Source: Gammaproteobacteria bacterium UBA5078 (lineage in GTDB: Bacteria > Pseudomonadota > Gammaproteobacteria > Pseudomonadales > Pseudohongiellaceae). Taken from it: 57,269 nt of DNA. Positions 50,359 to 57,269 of this stretch are shown piece by piece. Numbering within the stretch: position 1 is the first letter of the stretch; every line of letters begins with the position of its first letter. Below the pieces are notes generated by a model. That model was not told the DNA's origin. It did no database searches and saw only the letters and a list, made by a program, of their open reading frames with translations. Made by a program: the position numbers and the translations under genes. The stretch spans positions 1 to 57,269 of the forward strand of contig DIAM01000022.1 in the NCBI GenBank assembly GCA_002416505.1, in the 5' to 3' direction.

Positions 50359-50994
50359 ATGATGCCACCCGATGTGCCCAGCCCAATAGACCTAAAAGAT
50401 ATGAACGATGCTCAGGAGTGGGAACGCACGGCAATGCTGCGCCCATTCAGGGAGGAGTTCTTTCAGGCATTTAACGCTCAATTGGACCTACTGGAAGAGC
50501 CTAGACTCTCAGTGATAGAGCTAGGCGCGGGGCCGGGATTCCTAGCACAGTATATCCTGTTAAGAAGGCCTGACATCGACTACACGCTTCTCGACTTCTC
50601 GCCCGCCATGCATACTCTAGCGCAACGTCGGCTCGAATCCATCGATAGCGTTGCGATTCAATACATTGAGTGCGATTTCAAGACAGCCGGCTGGGCTACC
50701 TCGCTCGGCCAGTACGACGCGGTCCTTTGTAATCAAGCAGTGCATGAGCTTCGCCACAAGCGATATGCGCCGGAATTTTTCGAGCGGGTTCGCAGCTTAC
50801 TTAAAGCCGACGGCGTGCTGCTATTCTGCGATCATTACTGTGGAGAGGGCGGTCTAGGCAATGATCAACTCTATATGAGCCTAGAAGAACAACGAGAGGT
50901 CTTGCGCGGCGCTGGGTTCAAGGCATCCGCGGTCTTAGTCAAGGGCGGGCGAGCACTTTATAGCGCAATGCTAGAATCAAAGGGGTCAGAGTAA
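50359..50994 (+). CDS. Class I SAM-dependent methyltransferase ending in a repeat
   Basis: The 211-residue protein has motif I VIELGAGPGFLAQYI, motif II DYTLLDFSPAM and motif IV YDAVLCNQAVHEL, with LKADGVLLFCDHY. It is a Rossmann methyltransferase with unknown substrate. Its last six residues (E-S-K-G-S-E) and stop codon are encoded by GAATCAAAGGGGTCAGAGTAA, the interspersed repeat. So the repeat has replaced or trimmed the natural 3' end, or the gene uses the repeat stop. Confidence 0.9.
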   Translation: MMPPDVPSPIDLKDMNDAQEWERTAMLRPFREEFFQAFNAQLDLLEEPRLSVIELGAGPGFLAQYILLRRPDIDYTLLDFSPAMHTLAQRRLESIDSVAIQYIECDFKTAGWATSLGQYDAVLCNQAVHELRHKRYAPEFFERVRSLLKADGVLLFCDHYCGEGGLGNDQLYMSLEEQREVLRGAGFKASAVLVKGGRALYSAMLESKGSE

Positions 50995-50999
50995 TTTGA
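50975..50999 (+). repeat. Interspersed repeat, single direct copy inside a stop codon
   Basis: AATCAAAGGGGTCAGAGTAA continues to TTTGA. The in-frame TAA (50992-50994) is the stop of the methyltransferase. The same copy contains a TTG (50996) in frame with the downstream gene. Confidence 0.95.
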
Positions 51000-51046
51000 A
51001 ACTTAATGAACAAGTTGGAAGTGACGTGGGAGCTATTAATCCCTCA

Positions 51047-51433
51047 ATGACTCGACGTAATTTCATAGCAATTGCAGGGGCAAGCGCAGTGGGGGCCATT
51101 ATCCCTAGCTGTGCTGCATTAAAAGGACGGGTGAATATGTACGGATTGATTGGGAAAATGAACGTTGTGCCAGGGCAAAGCGATGCGTTGATCGCCATCT
51201 TAATAGAGGGTATCAGTGGCATGCCGGGTTGTTTGAGCTATATCGTCGCGAAGGATTCGACGGATCCGGACGCGATCTGGATCACCGAGGTGTGGGAAAG
51301 CCAAGAGCGTCATAAGGAGTCATTGGGGCTATCTTCTGTGCAACAGGCAATTTCGCTCGGCAGACCGCTTATCGCGGGTTTCGTTGAACGATTCGAAACC
51401 ACTCCTATCGGTGGGAAAGGGCTTGTTCCCTGA
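51047..51433 (+). CDS. ABM-like monooxygenase domain protein, exported
   Basis: The 128-residue product starts MTRRNFIAIAGASAVGAIIP, a twin-arginine-like signal with a lipobox-like IPSC, followed by an antibiotic-biosynthesis-monooxygenase (ABM) domain: MYGLIGKMNVVPGQSDALIAIL, MPGCLSYIVAKDSTDPDAIWITEVWESQERHKES. ABM domains act on small aromatic or carbonyl compounds or heme. ATG 51047 is chosen; the frame extends upstream to TTG 50996 inside the repeat. Function is uncertain. Confidence 0.8.
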   Translation: MTRRNFIAIAGASAVGAIIPSCAALKGRVNMYGLIGKMNVVPGQSDALIAILIEGISGMPGCLSYIVAKDSTDPDAIWITEVWESQERHKESLGLSSVQQAISLGRPLIAGFVERFETTPIGGKGLVP

Positions 51434-51450
51434 GTAAAGCGAAGGAGTAC

Positions 51451-51561
51451 AATCAAAGGGGTCAGAGTAATTTGAAAGTCGACTAGCAAGCTGAACCGGA
51501 TCAAATTACTCTGACCCCTTTGATTTAGACGGGATCAAGTTACTCTGACCCCTTTGATTTT
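51451..51561. repeat. Interspersed repeat cluster, three copies
   Basis: A direct copy (51451-51476), an inverted copy (51499-51526) and a second inverted copy (from 51532, variant AAGTTACTC) lie between the ABM-like gene and ilvD. The last copy ends about 90 bases before the ilvD start. Confidence 0.93.
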
Positions 51562-51649
51562 TGTTTACTGTACTGTTGCGGCGCTGAACATCCCGGAAAA
51601 GACCTGCTAAAATCTCGCCCCTAATTGCCTAGGACAAGAGATTATTACC

Positions 51650-53485
51650 ATGCCCGTTTATCGCTCCAAAACCTCTACCGCAGGTCGTAATATGGCCGGT
51701 GCCCGTGCCCTCTGGCGCGCTACCGGCATGAAGGATGACGATTTTCATAAGCCAATTATCGCCATCGCCAACTCTTTCACGCAGTTCGTGCCAGGCCACG
51801 TCCACCTGAAAGACCTTGGGCAGTTAGTGGCGCGTGAGATCGAGGCTGCTGGCGGCGTCGCCAAGGAGTTCAATACCATCGCCGTGGATGACGGGATCGC
51901 CATGGGCCACGACGGCATGCTCTACAGCTTGCCCTCGAGGGATATTATCGCCGACTCCGTGGAGTACATGGTCAACGCGCATTGCGCGGACGCACTGGTG
52001 TGTATCTCCAACTGCGACAAGATTACGCCCGGCATGCTGATGGCCGCGATGCGCTTGAATGTTCCCGTGATCTTCGTCTCAGGCGGGCCAATGGAGGCGG
52101 GCAAGACGAAGCTGTCCGAGCACAAACTGGACCTAGTCGATGCCATGGTGATCGCGGCGGATGACAGTGCCTCGGACGAGTACGTGGCAGAGATCGAGCG
52201 CAGCGCCTGTCCCACCTGTGGTTCCTGCTCGGGGATGTTCACGGCGAACTCGATGAACTGCCTGACGGAGGCCCTAGGCCTATCTCTGCCGGGCAATGGC
52301 ACTGTGGTGGCAACCCATGCCGACCGCGAGCAGTTATTCCTGCAGGCCGGCCGTACGATCGTCGAGATCACCAAACGCCACTACGAGCTTGACGATTACA
52401 CCGTTCTACCGCGCTCCATAGGCTGTTTCGAGGCCTTCGAGAATTGTATTGCGCTGGATATCGCCATGGGCGGCTCTACTAATACCATCTTGCATTTGCT
52501 GGCTATCGCGCAGGAGGCGGAGGTGGACTTCACTCTCGAGGACATCGATCGCTTGTCCAAGACCATTCCGCAGCTGTGCAAGGTGGCGCCCAATACTCCG
52601 AAGTATCACATCGAGGATGTGCACCGCGCCGGCGGCATTATGGGCATTCTGGGCGAGTTGGATCGCGCGGGTCTCCTACATAGCCATTTGCCCACGGTAC
52701 ACAGCGCCACGATGGCCGATGCTCTGGATGCTTGGGACATCATGCGCAACCCCAGCGCCAAGGTGCTGGAGTTCTACAAGGCTGGCCCAGGTGGTGTTCC
52801 CACACAGGTCGCGTTCAGTCAGGCTTGCCGTTTTCCGACTCTCGATGGTAATCGCGCAGAGGGCTGTATTCGCTCGCTGGCGCATGCCTATAGCCTGGAA
52901 GGCGGGTTGGCGGTGCTCAGGGGCAATATCGCGCTCGACGGCTGTGTGGTGAAGACGGCGGGGGTGGACGACTCCATCTTGGTATTCGAGGGTTCGGCCT
53001 ATGTTACGGAGTCTCAAGACGAAGCGGTTGCCGATGTACTGGCAGACAAGGTCAAGGCAGGGGACATCGTGATCGTGCGCTATGAGGGTCCGCGTGGCGG
53101 GCCAGGCATGCAAGAGATGCTCTATCCAACTTCCTACATCAAGTCCAAGGGGCTGGGCAAAGCCTGCGCGCTACTCACGGACGGGCGTTTCTCCGGCGGT
53201 ACCTCAGGGCTCTCCATCGGCCATGTCTCGCCAGAGGCCGCCGCGGGTGGGGCGATTGGCTTAGTGCGCAATGGCGACAAGATCCGCATCGATATTCCCA
53301 ACCGCAGTATCGATGTCATGATCAGCGAGGAGGAGCTAGCGGATCGGCGCATGCTACAGGACCAGATCGGCTGGAAACCCGCGCAGGAGCGTCCACGCAA
53401 AGTCTCCGCAGCACTCAAGGCCTATGCACTGCTGGCCACTAGCGCGGACAAAGGCGCGGTGCGAGACCTGAGCAAACTGGACTAG
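51650..53485 (+). CDS. ilvD: Dihydroxyacid dehydratase
   Basis: The 611-residue protein fits IlvD (E. coli 616 residues). It has NSFTQFVPGHVHLKDLG, the iron-sulfur cysteines in SNCDKITPG and CPTCGSCSGMFTANSMN, and the late PTSYIKSKGLGKACALLTDGRFSGGTSGLSIGH. It dehydrates 2,3-dihydroxyisovalerate and related acids in valine, isoleucine and pantothenate synthesis and has an Fe-S cluster that is oxygen-sensitive. It stands alone, with no ilvBN or ilvC nearby. The stop is 4 bases before a repeat. Confidence 0.97.
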   Translation: MPVYRSKTSTAGRNMAGARALWRATGMKDDDFHKPIIAIANSFTQFVPGHVHLKDLGQLVAREIEAAGGVAKEFNTIAVDDGIAMGHDGMLYSLPSRDIIADSVEYMVNAHCADALVCISNCDKITPGMLMAAMRLNVPVIFVSGGPMEAGKTKLSEHKLDLVDAMVIAADDSASDEYVAEIERSACPTCGSCSGMFTANSMNCLTEALGLSLPGNGTVVATHADREQLFLQAGRTIVEITKRHYELDDYTVLPRSIGCFEAFENCIALDIAMGGSTNTILHLLAIAQEAEVDFTLEDIDRLSKTIPQLCKVAPNTPKYHIEDVHRAGGIMGILGELDRAGLLHSHLPTVHSATMADALDAWDIMRNPSAKVLEFYKAGPGGVPTQVAFSQACRFPTLDGNRAEGCIRSLAHAYSLEGGLAVLRGNIALDGCVVKTAGVDDSILVFEGSAYVTESQDEAVADVLADKVKAGDIVIVRYEGPRGGPGMQEMLYPTSYIKSKGLGKACALLTDGRFSGGTSGLSIGHVSPEAAAGGAIGLVRNGDKIRIDIPNRSIDVMISEEELADRRMLQDQIGWKPAQERPRKVSAALKAYALLATSADKGAVRDLSKLD

Positions 53486-53489
53486 ACCC

Positions 53490-53528
53490 GATCAAAGGGG
53501 TCGATCAAAGGGGTCAGAGTAATTTGAA
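53490..53528 (+). repeat. Interspersed repeat, partial plus full direct copy
   Basis: GATCAAAGGGGTC (partial) is followed directly by GATCAAAGGGGTCAGAGTAA (full), continuing to TTTGAAAAGG. It begins 4 bases after the ilvD stop codon. The flank TAGACCCGATC resembles that after feoB. Confidence 0.92.
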
Positions 53529-53542
53529 AAGGAGCAGGGGAC

Positions 53543-53764
53543 TTGGAGAATTATTGAATTTTTCTGACGGCGAGCTTTCTCCTGTGGATTACGCCCGGCC
53601 AAGATACGCTCTGCATTATTACATGAAGTATTAGCCAAGGCCGAGCGGCTGGCATTGCCTCGGCCCTCGGTATCGGCACCGGAAGCATTGTGCACGTGGC
53701 ACTCTCCATCGCGGGAGTGTCCGTCATTATTCTAAGCTCTCGGGCGTGGTTTGCATCGCATTAG
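53543..53764 (+). pseudogene. Decayed LysE-family translocator fragment
   Basis: Reading one frame from TTG 53543 gives E-N-Y, a TGA where the family has Trp, then IFLTASFLLWITPGQDTLCII-T, a second TGA, then SISQGRAAGIASALGIGTG and a hydrophobic run ending at TAG 53762. This is the N-terminal third of a LysE/RhtB amino-acid exporter (TPGPDTL..., SI.QGR.AGI.SALGI). Both TGA codons interrupt it, and the last two thirds are missing. AAAGGAG precedes the start, which shows it was once translated. Confidence 0.7.
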
Positions 53765-53928
53765 GCTTGAGCGTGTTGCGCGCAAGAGACTGAGGGTTTC
53801 TCGGGCTTCTGTATGTTAGCAATCGCATTCGTCGAGAACGCTGACAGTCGTTTGTTAGCTCTCAGTGCCGGCATCGTGAGAGCTCTTTGCGCATGATCTT
53901 TTGATAATTCATCGAGAGGATAATTTTC

Positions 53929-54489
53929 ATGGCAACAGTACGCGAAGGAAGCAACGGAGTCTTGATCGTTGTCGACGTGCAGGTAGGCGTCGTTAGTGTC
54001 GTCTGGGATGCGCAGCGGGTCGTCAAGAATGTCGCCCGTGCGGTTGAGCGTGCACGGGCTGCTGGTATTCCCGTGCTATGGGTCCAACACTCCGACGAGG
54101 ACCTGCCTCATGGCTCGCCGGAATGGGAGTGGACGCCCGAACTTGTGCCCGCCGCAGGGGAGGCGCGAATCGACAAACATTACAACTCCGCTTTCGAGCA
54201 AACCGATTTAGAGCAGGAGTTGGCCGCGCTTGCGGCAACTCACATCACCCTTGCGGGTGCGGCTAGTAACTGGTGCATTCGGGCCACGGCCTATGCTGCA
54301 TTGGAGCGAGGCTATGATCTGACTCTGATCGAGGATGCCCACAGCACCGAATCGATGGAGCTCGATGATGGCACGTGTATCGAGGCGTGGAGTATCGTTG
54401 AAGATCTCAACTTAGCGATCCAGTGGCTAAGTTATCCCGGTAGGAAAAACAGTCGTACCACCGCGGAGGAGGCGAGTTTCTGCGCCTGA
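53929..54489 (+). CDS. Isochorismatase-family cysteine hydrolase
   Basis: The 186-residue protein has the family's triad: Asp16 in LIVVDVQVG, a Lys in RIDKHYNSAF and the nucleophile Cys in AASNWCIRATA. VLWVQHSDEDLPHGSPEW and AHSTESMELDDG are typical. It hydrolyses amide or vinyl-ether bonds; enzymes of this group include nicotinamidase and isochorismatase. SD GAGAGGAT precedes ATG 53929. Confidence 0.92.
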   Translation: MATVREGSNGVLIVVDVQVGVVSVVWDAQRVVKNVARAVERARAAGIPVLWVQHSDEDLPHGSPEWEWTPELVPAAGEARIDKHYNSAFEQTDLEQELAALAATHITLAGAASNWCIRATAYAALERGYDLTLIEDAHSTESMELDDGTCIEAWSIVEDLNLAIQWLSYPGRKNSRTTAEEASFCA

Positions 54490-54565
54490 AATTTGCAGTC
54501 GAGTTTTCACCAGCCGATGCATTGTCTCGAGCAAAGGAGCTGTCGTAAAAAATAGGAGCAAGGAC

Positions 54566-54964
54566 ATGGGCAGAATCTTTAATTTACCCAGTGCGGTTTC
54601 TCACTCTACCGAGGTAGAACAGTGGTTTTTCGATCATGGCGACGAGCTTGGGTTGATCGCTCAGCGTTGGTTCAGGGCGCTGCGCGCGTGTGGCGACGAC
54701 GTGCGCGAGTTGCTGCACGATGCACAGCCTACCGTCTGTGTCGGGGATGCGGCGTTTGCCTACGTCAATGCGTTCAAGGCCCATGTCAACTTGGGTTTCT
54801 TCGGCGGGGCAGAATTGCAGGACCTGGCGGGTTTGTTGGAAGGCAGCGGTAAGTTCATGCGCCATGTCAAGATTAAACCCGGCAGCCCTTTAGATGCGCC
54901 GAGTCTGCATGCGCTGATCGAGGCGGCTTATGCCGACATGAAAGCCCGCGCCGAGTCTGTCTAG
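54566..54964 (+). CDS. DUF1801 (YdhG-like) protein
   Basis: The 132-residue protein fits DUF1801: LLHDAQPTVCVGDAAFAYVNAFKAHVNLGFFGGAEL and GSGKFMRHVKIKPGSPLD. These proteins have a YdhG-like fold and unknown action. AGGAGCAAGGAC precedes ATG 54566. It lies between the isochorismatase and feoA genes. Confidence 0.88.
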   Translation: MGRIFNLPSAVSHSTEVEQWFFDHGDELGLIAQRWFRALRACGDDVRELLHDAQPTVCVGDAAFAYVNAFKAHVNLGFFGGAELQDLAGLLEGSGKFMRHVKIKPGSPLDAPSLHALIEAAYADMKARAESV

Positions 54965-55015
54965 TCCTACACCTTTTCAATTGCTCGTACTGCATTTTCT
55001 TCTTTGCCGTCACTA

Positions 55016-55032
55016 ATGATAATTGTTATCAT
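55016..55032. promoter_or_regulatory. Fur-box-like palindrome upstream of feoAB
   Basis: ATGATAATTGTTATCAT is a 7-bp perfect inverted repeat (ATGATAA/TTATCAT) around TTG. It matches the GATAAT-x-ATTATC character of Fur boxes and lies about 62 bases before the feoA start, as expected for iron repression of ferrous transport. Confidence 0.75.
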
Positions 55033-55094
55033 CCCCGCGCCTTTGGCCGCGGCCTGTTTACTTGCGGCAATCACTTTCTTCAATTTTGGTGTGT

Positions 55095-55340
55095 ATGTCC
55101 TCCTCACTTTGGTCTTTGACCGCCGGTACGCAAGGCCAGATACAAGATTTCGATCCGGAGTTAGCGGACAACTACCGCGTTCGCCTGATGGAGCTAGGCT
55201 TTCATCCGGGGGAGGTCGTTACCTGCCTGCAGACCCCAGCGTTTGGCTCGCCGAAGGTGTTTCGTGTCGCCAATTCCATCTTCTCTCTCGACGATGAAGT
55301 TGCCAGCCACATCTTGATAACACCCGTCGGTTCGGCATGA
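55095..55340 (+). CDS. feoA: FeoA, ferrous iron transport accessory protein
   Basis: The 81-residue protein has an SH3-like FeoA domain: WSLTAGTQGQIQDFDPELADN, RLMELGFHPGEVV and GDEV-like DDEVASHILI. FeoA binds and modulates FeoB. ATG 55095 lacks a clear ribosome-binding site, and the frame is open upstream. It overlaps feoB by 4 bases (ATGA) and is downstream of the Fur-like box. Confidence 0.9.
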   Translation: MSSSLWSLTAGTQGQIQDFDPELADNYRVRLMELGFHPGEVVTCLQTPAFGSPKVFRVANSIFSLDDEVASHILITPVGSA

Positions 55341-57169
55341 AGAAAATCATCCTAATTGGCAGCCCCAACTCTGGGAAGAGCCTGCTTTTTAATAGGCTCA
55401 CCGGTTTGCATCAGCGTGTTGCCAATTATCCAGGTATCACGGTGGACGTGGCCAGTGGCGCACTTGCGGCGCTGCCAGAGGTGGTGTTAGTAGACTTTCC
55501 TGGCACTTATTCACTGCATGCGATATCCGGTGAAGAGCAGGTGGCCGTCAATTATTTCAGCGAAGCGTTGGATGATCCCGATGTCGTGCAGGTGCTCTGC
55601 CTGATCGATGTGACGCGTTTGGAGAAGAGTCTGTATTTTACTCTTCAGGTGATTCGCGAGTGCGAGCGTCACGGCAAACACGCGGTGGTCATCGCAAACA
55701 TGATGGACGTGCTAGAGAAGCACAAGATCAGCATGGATCTGGAGGGTTTGGCCGCAGAGGTTCAGGCGCCGGTAGTCCCGGTTTCTGCGCGTAGCGGAAA
55801 GGGCTTGGATGCTGTGTTAGAGCAGATCAAGTATGGCATCGCCAGCGGCAAAGGGCCTGCCAGTTGTGGCATCGTGGACGTACCCGATGCGATCCTGCGG
55901 GGCACGGCGCATAAGCTTGCACACAAGTATGGGCCCAAGGGGGATCTGCTGATCAAGAGTCAGGCCCGCCTAGACAGTTTCTTCCTGCACACGGCGTTCG
56001 GGGGCATCGTTTTCTTCGGCATTATGTACTTGATGTTTCAGTCTATCTTCACGTGGGCGGCGCCGGTCATGGATGCCATCGAGTCTCTCGTCGCGTGGGC
56101 TGCCAGCATAGTAGTGCCGTTGGTCCCTACGCAGATTGCAAAGGATTTTTTGCAAGATGCAATCTTTGGTGGAGTAGGGGCATTCCTTGTATTCGTGCCG
56201 CAGATCTTCGTTTTAACCTTCGTAATTGGCATTTTGGAAGACAGTGGTTATATGGCTAGGGCCGCGTTGATTTGCCATAAACCGCTACGCATGTTCGGTC
56301 TCACTGGCAAGAGTTTTATTCCCATGCTCTCCGGCGTGGCTTGTGCGATCCCCGCTATTTATGCGGCCCGCTCGATTGACTCCCCGAAGAAGCGCCTGTT
56401 GACCTATATTGCCATTCCCTTGATGCCGTGCTCGGCACGCCTGCCGGTATACACGTTACTGATTGCCGCGTTCATTCCCGCGACGACCATATTCGGTGGC
56501 TTGGTGGGTCTGCAGGGGGTGGCGATGTTTGGCGTGTATTTCTTCGGCATGATGTGTGGCTTGATTGCGACCAGTGTGCTGTCACGCGTGCGCGCCGAGC
56601 AATACGAGGATCTGCCATTCGTGTTGGAGATGCCTCCTTACCGACTGCCGGCGTGGCAGCCGTTGATTCGAAACTCTTGGAATCGCTCTAAGCATTTCGT
56701 GACCAAGGCGGGTGTGATCATTCTCACGGTGACTATTGTGATCTGGGTCTTCGGCTATTTCCCCACCATGGGTCAGGATCTAGGTGCCTCTTGGCTAGGC
56801 CAGTTCGGTAAGTTGGTAGAGCCGGTGTTCGCACCGCTGGGTCTGGATTGGCGCTATGGGGTGGCCATCATGACCTCCTTCTTAGCGCGTGAGGTCTTCG
56901 TCGGCACACTCGGCACCATGTTCGGCATCGAGAACAGTGACGATAATGTGTTGCCGTTAGCAGAGCAGATACAAGCCAGTGGCATGAGCGTCGCCTCGGG
57001 CGTTGCGCTTCTGGTGTTCTTCGCAATCGCGTTGATGTGCGTGTCGACCATGGCCATTCTCGGTAAGGAGAGTCGCTCCAAGACTCTCGCCCTCAAACTG
57101 TTCCTAGTATACGGCTTGTCCGCCTACGTCATGGCGATCCTCGCCTACAATCTAGTCGGCTTTTTCTAG
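55337..57169 (+). CDS. feoB: FeoB, ferrous iron transporter GTPase
   Basis: The 610-residue protein has an N-terminal G domain: GSPNSGKSLLFN (G1), YPGIT (switch I), DFPGTYSL (G3) and NMMDVL (G4), followed by two Gate motifs in the membrane part with GVACAIPAIYAARS, MPCSARLPVY and AREVFVGTL. It imports ferrous iron. It is shorter than E. coli FeoB (773) and lacks the linker and C-terminal extension, as many FeoBs in marine bacteria do. No feoC is visible. Its stop is 5 bases before a repeat. Confidence 0.95.
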   Translation: MKKIILIGSPNSGKSLLFNRLTGLHQRVANYPGITVDVASGALAALPEVVLVDFPGTYSLHAISGEEQVAVNYFSEALDDPDVVQVLCLIDVTRLEKSLYFTLQVIRECERHGKHAVVIANMMDVLEKHKISMDLEGLAAEVQAPVVPVSARSGKGLDAVLEQIKYGIASGKGPASCGIVDVPDAILRGTAHKLAHKYGPKGDLLIKSQARLDSFFLHTAFGGIVFFGIMYLMFQSIFTWAAPVMDAIESLVAWAASIVVPLVPTQIAKDFLQDAIFGGVGAFLVFVPQIFVLTFVIGILEDSGYMARAALICHKPLRMFGLTGKSFIPMLSGVACAIPAIYAARSIDSPKKRLLTYIAIPLMPCSARLPVYTLLIAAFIPATTIFGGLVGLQGVAMFGVYFFGMMCGLIATSVLSRVRAEQYEDLPFVLEMPPYRLPAWQPLIRNSWNRSKHFVTKAGVIILTVTIVIWVFGYFPTMGQDLGASWLGQFGKLVEPVFAPLGLDWRYGVAIMTSFLAREVFVGTLGTMFGIENSDDNVLPLAEQIQASGMSVASGVALLVFFAIALMCVSTMAILGKESRSKTLALKLFLVYGLSAYVMAILAYNLVGFF

Positions 57170-57174
57170 ACCCC

Positions 57175-57269
57175 GATCAAAGGGGTCAGAGTAGTTTGAA
57201 AAGTTCTCGATCAAAGGGGCATGATCAAAGGGGTCAGAGTAACTTGATCGATCAAGTTACTCTGACCCC
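57175..57269. repeat. Interspersed repeat cluster after feoB, cut by the window end
   Basis: A direct copy (variant AGTAGTTTGA, from 57175), a partial GATCAAAGGGGC, a second direct copy and an inverted copy truncated by the window edge. The direct copy and its inverted partner are joined by GATCGATC. It begins 5 bases after the feoB stop. Confidence 0.92.

Noticed and set aside
50996..51046. TTG within the repeat as the start of the ABM-like protein
   Set aside because: The extra 17 residues lack a signal and the ATG at 51047 begins directly with a twin-arginine-like signal; the longer form cannot be excluded but is less likely.
53555..53626. Selenocysteine or TGA recoding in the LysE-like fragment
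   Set aside because: One TGA replaces a Trp and the other a polar residue, neither is a Cys position, no SECIS-like hairpin is evident, and the 3' two thirds are missing.
1..57269. tRNA or rRNA genes
   Set aside because: No cloverleaf-like T-loop GGTTCGAATCC context or rRNA segment was recognised on either strand, although a covariance search was not possible.

Overview
The window looks like chromosomal DNA of an environmental, probably marine, gammaproteobacterium. This is inferred from the gene content (FeoAB with a Fur-type box, CspA-type cold shock protein, FMN riboswitch, DUF5916 outer-membrane protein, IorAB-like oxidoreductase, AspT/YidE-type transporter, integron cassettes) and from moderate GC with Shine-Dalgarno starts. 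No rRNA or tRNA gene and no CRISPR array was seen, and the species cannot be named from sequence alone.

Layout. 1-2.27 kb: end of an integron cassette array, with four attC-like sites separating small same-strand genes (GFA-like, two lipoproteins, GrpB-like). 2.5-19 kb: ordinary metabolic and envelope genes (DUF2202, YpfJ-type metallopeptidase, dienelactone hydrolase, a collagen-like secreted protein divergent from an AraC-type regulator, homocysteine methyltransferase, enolase-superfamily enzyme, riboswitch-controlled type-II lumazine synthase, HAD phosphatase, esterase, IorAB-like molybdenum hydroxylase). 19-24 kb: DUF5916 protein, RidA lipoprotein, CPBP protease. 24.1-28.2 kb: a visibly AT-richer island of seven same-strand genes that starts with a two-TM SLATT/YLATT-like protein and a pYEATS-like protein and continues with lipoproteins, a secreted protein and a multi-TM protein. 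28.4-57.2 kb: many small enzyme genes (methyltransferases, thioesterase, pseudouridine synthase, deaminases, class A beta-lactamase, ZIP transporter, VOC/LysR pair, NHL protein, HAD, MBL, ilvD, isochorismatase, feoAB).

The dominant feature of the window is a palindromic interspersed repeat. Its core is GGGGTCAGAGTAA, flanked by ATCAAA and TTTGAT. It occurs at 16 loci between 19.0 and 57.27 kb, usually as inverted pairs able to form long hairpins and nearly always just 3' of a stop codon. A REP-associated tyrosine transposase (RAYT, 47259-47954) lies inside the same region and is itself bracketed by inverted copies, which makes it the obvious candidate for the enzyme that spread them. Solo relatives of the core (GGGGTC.G.GTACATTT type) follow other stop codons. 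In one case the repeat supplies the stop codon and last residues of a methyltransferase.

Most promising for novelty: the RAYT/repeat system with its stop-codon bias, and the 24.1-28.2 kb island, which resembles a membrane-effector conflict module joined to uncharacterised envelope genes. Smaller points are a decayed LysE gene with two in-frame TGA codons, several genes under 60 codons (including a CsbD-like one), and a chromosomal TEM-like class A beta-lactamase.
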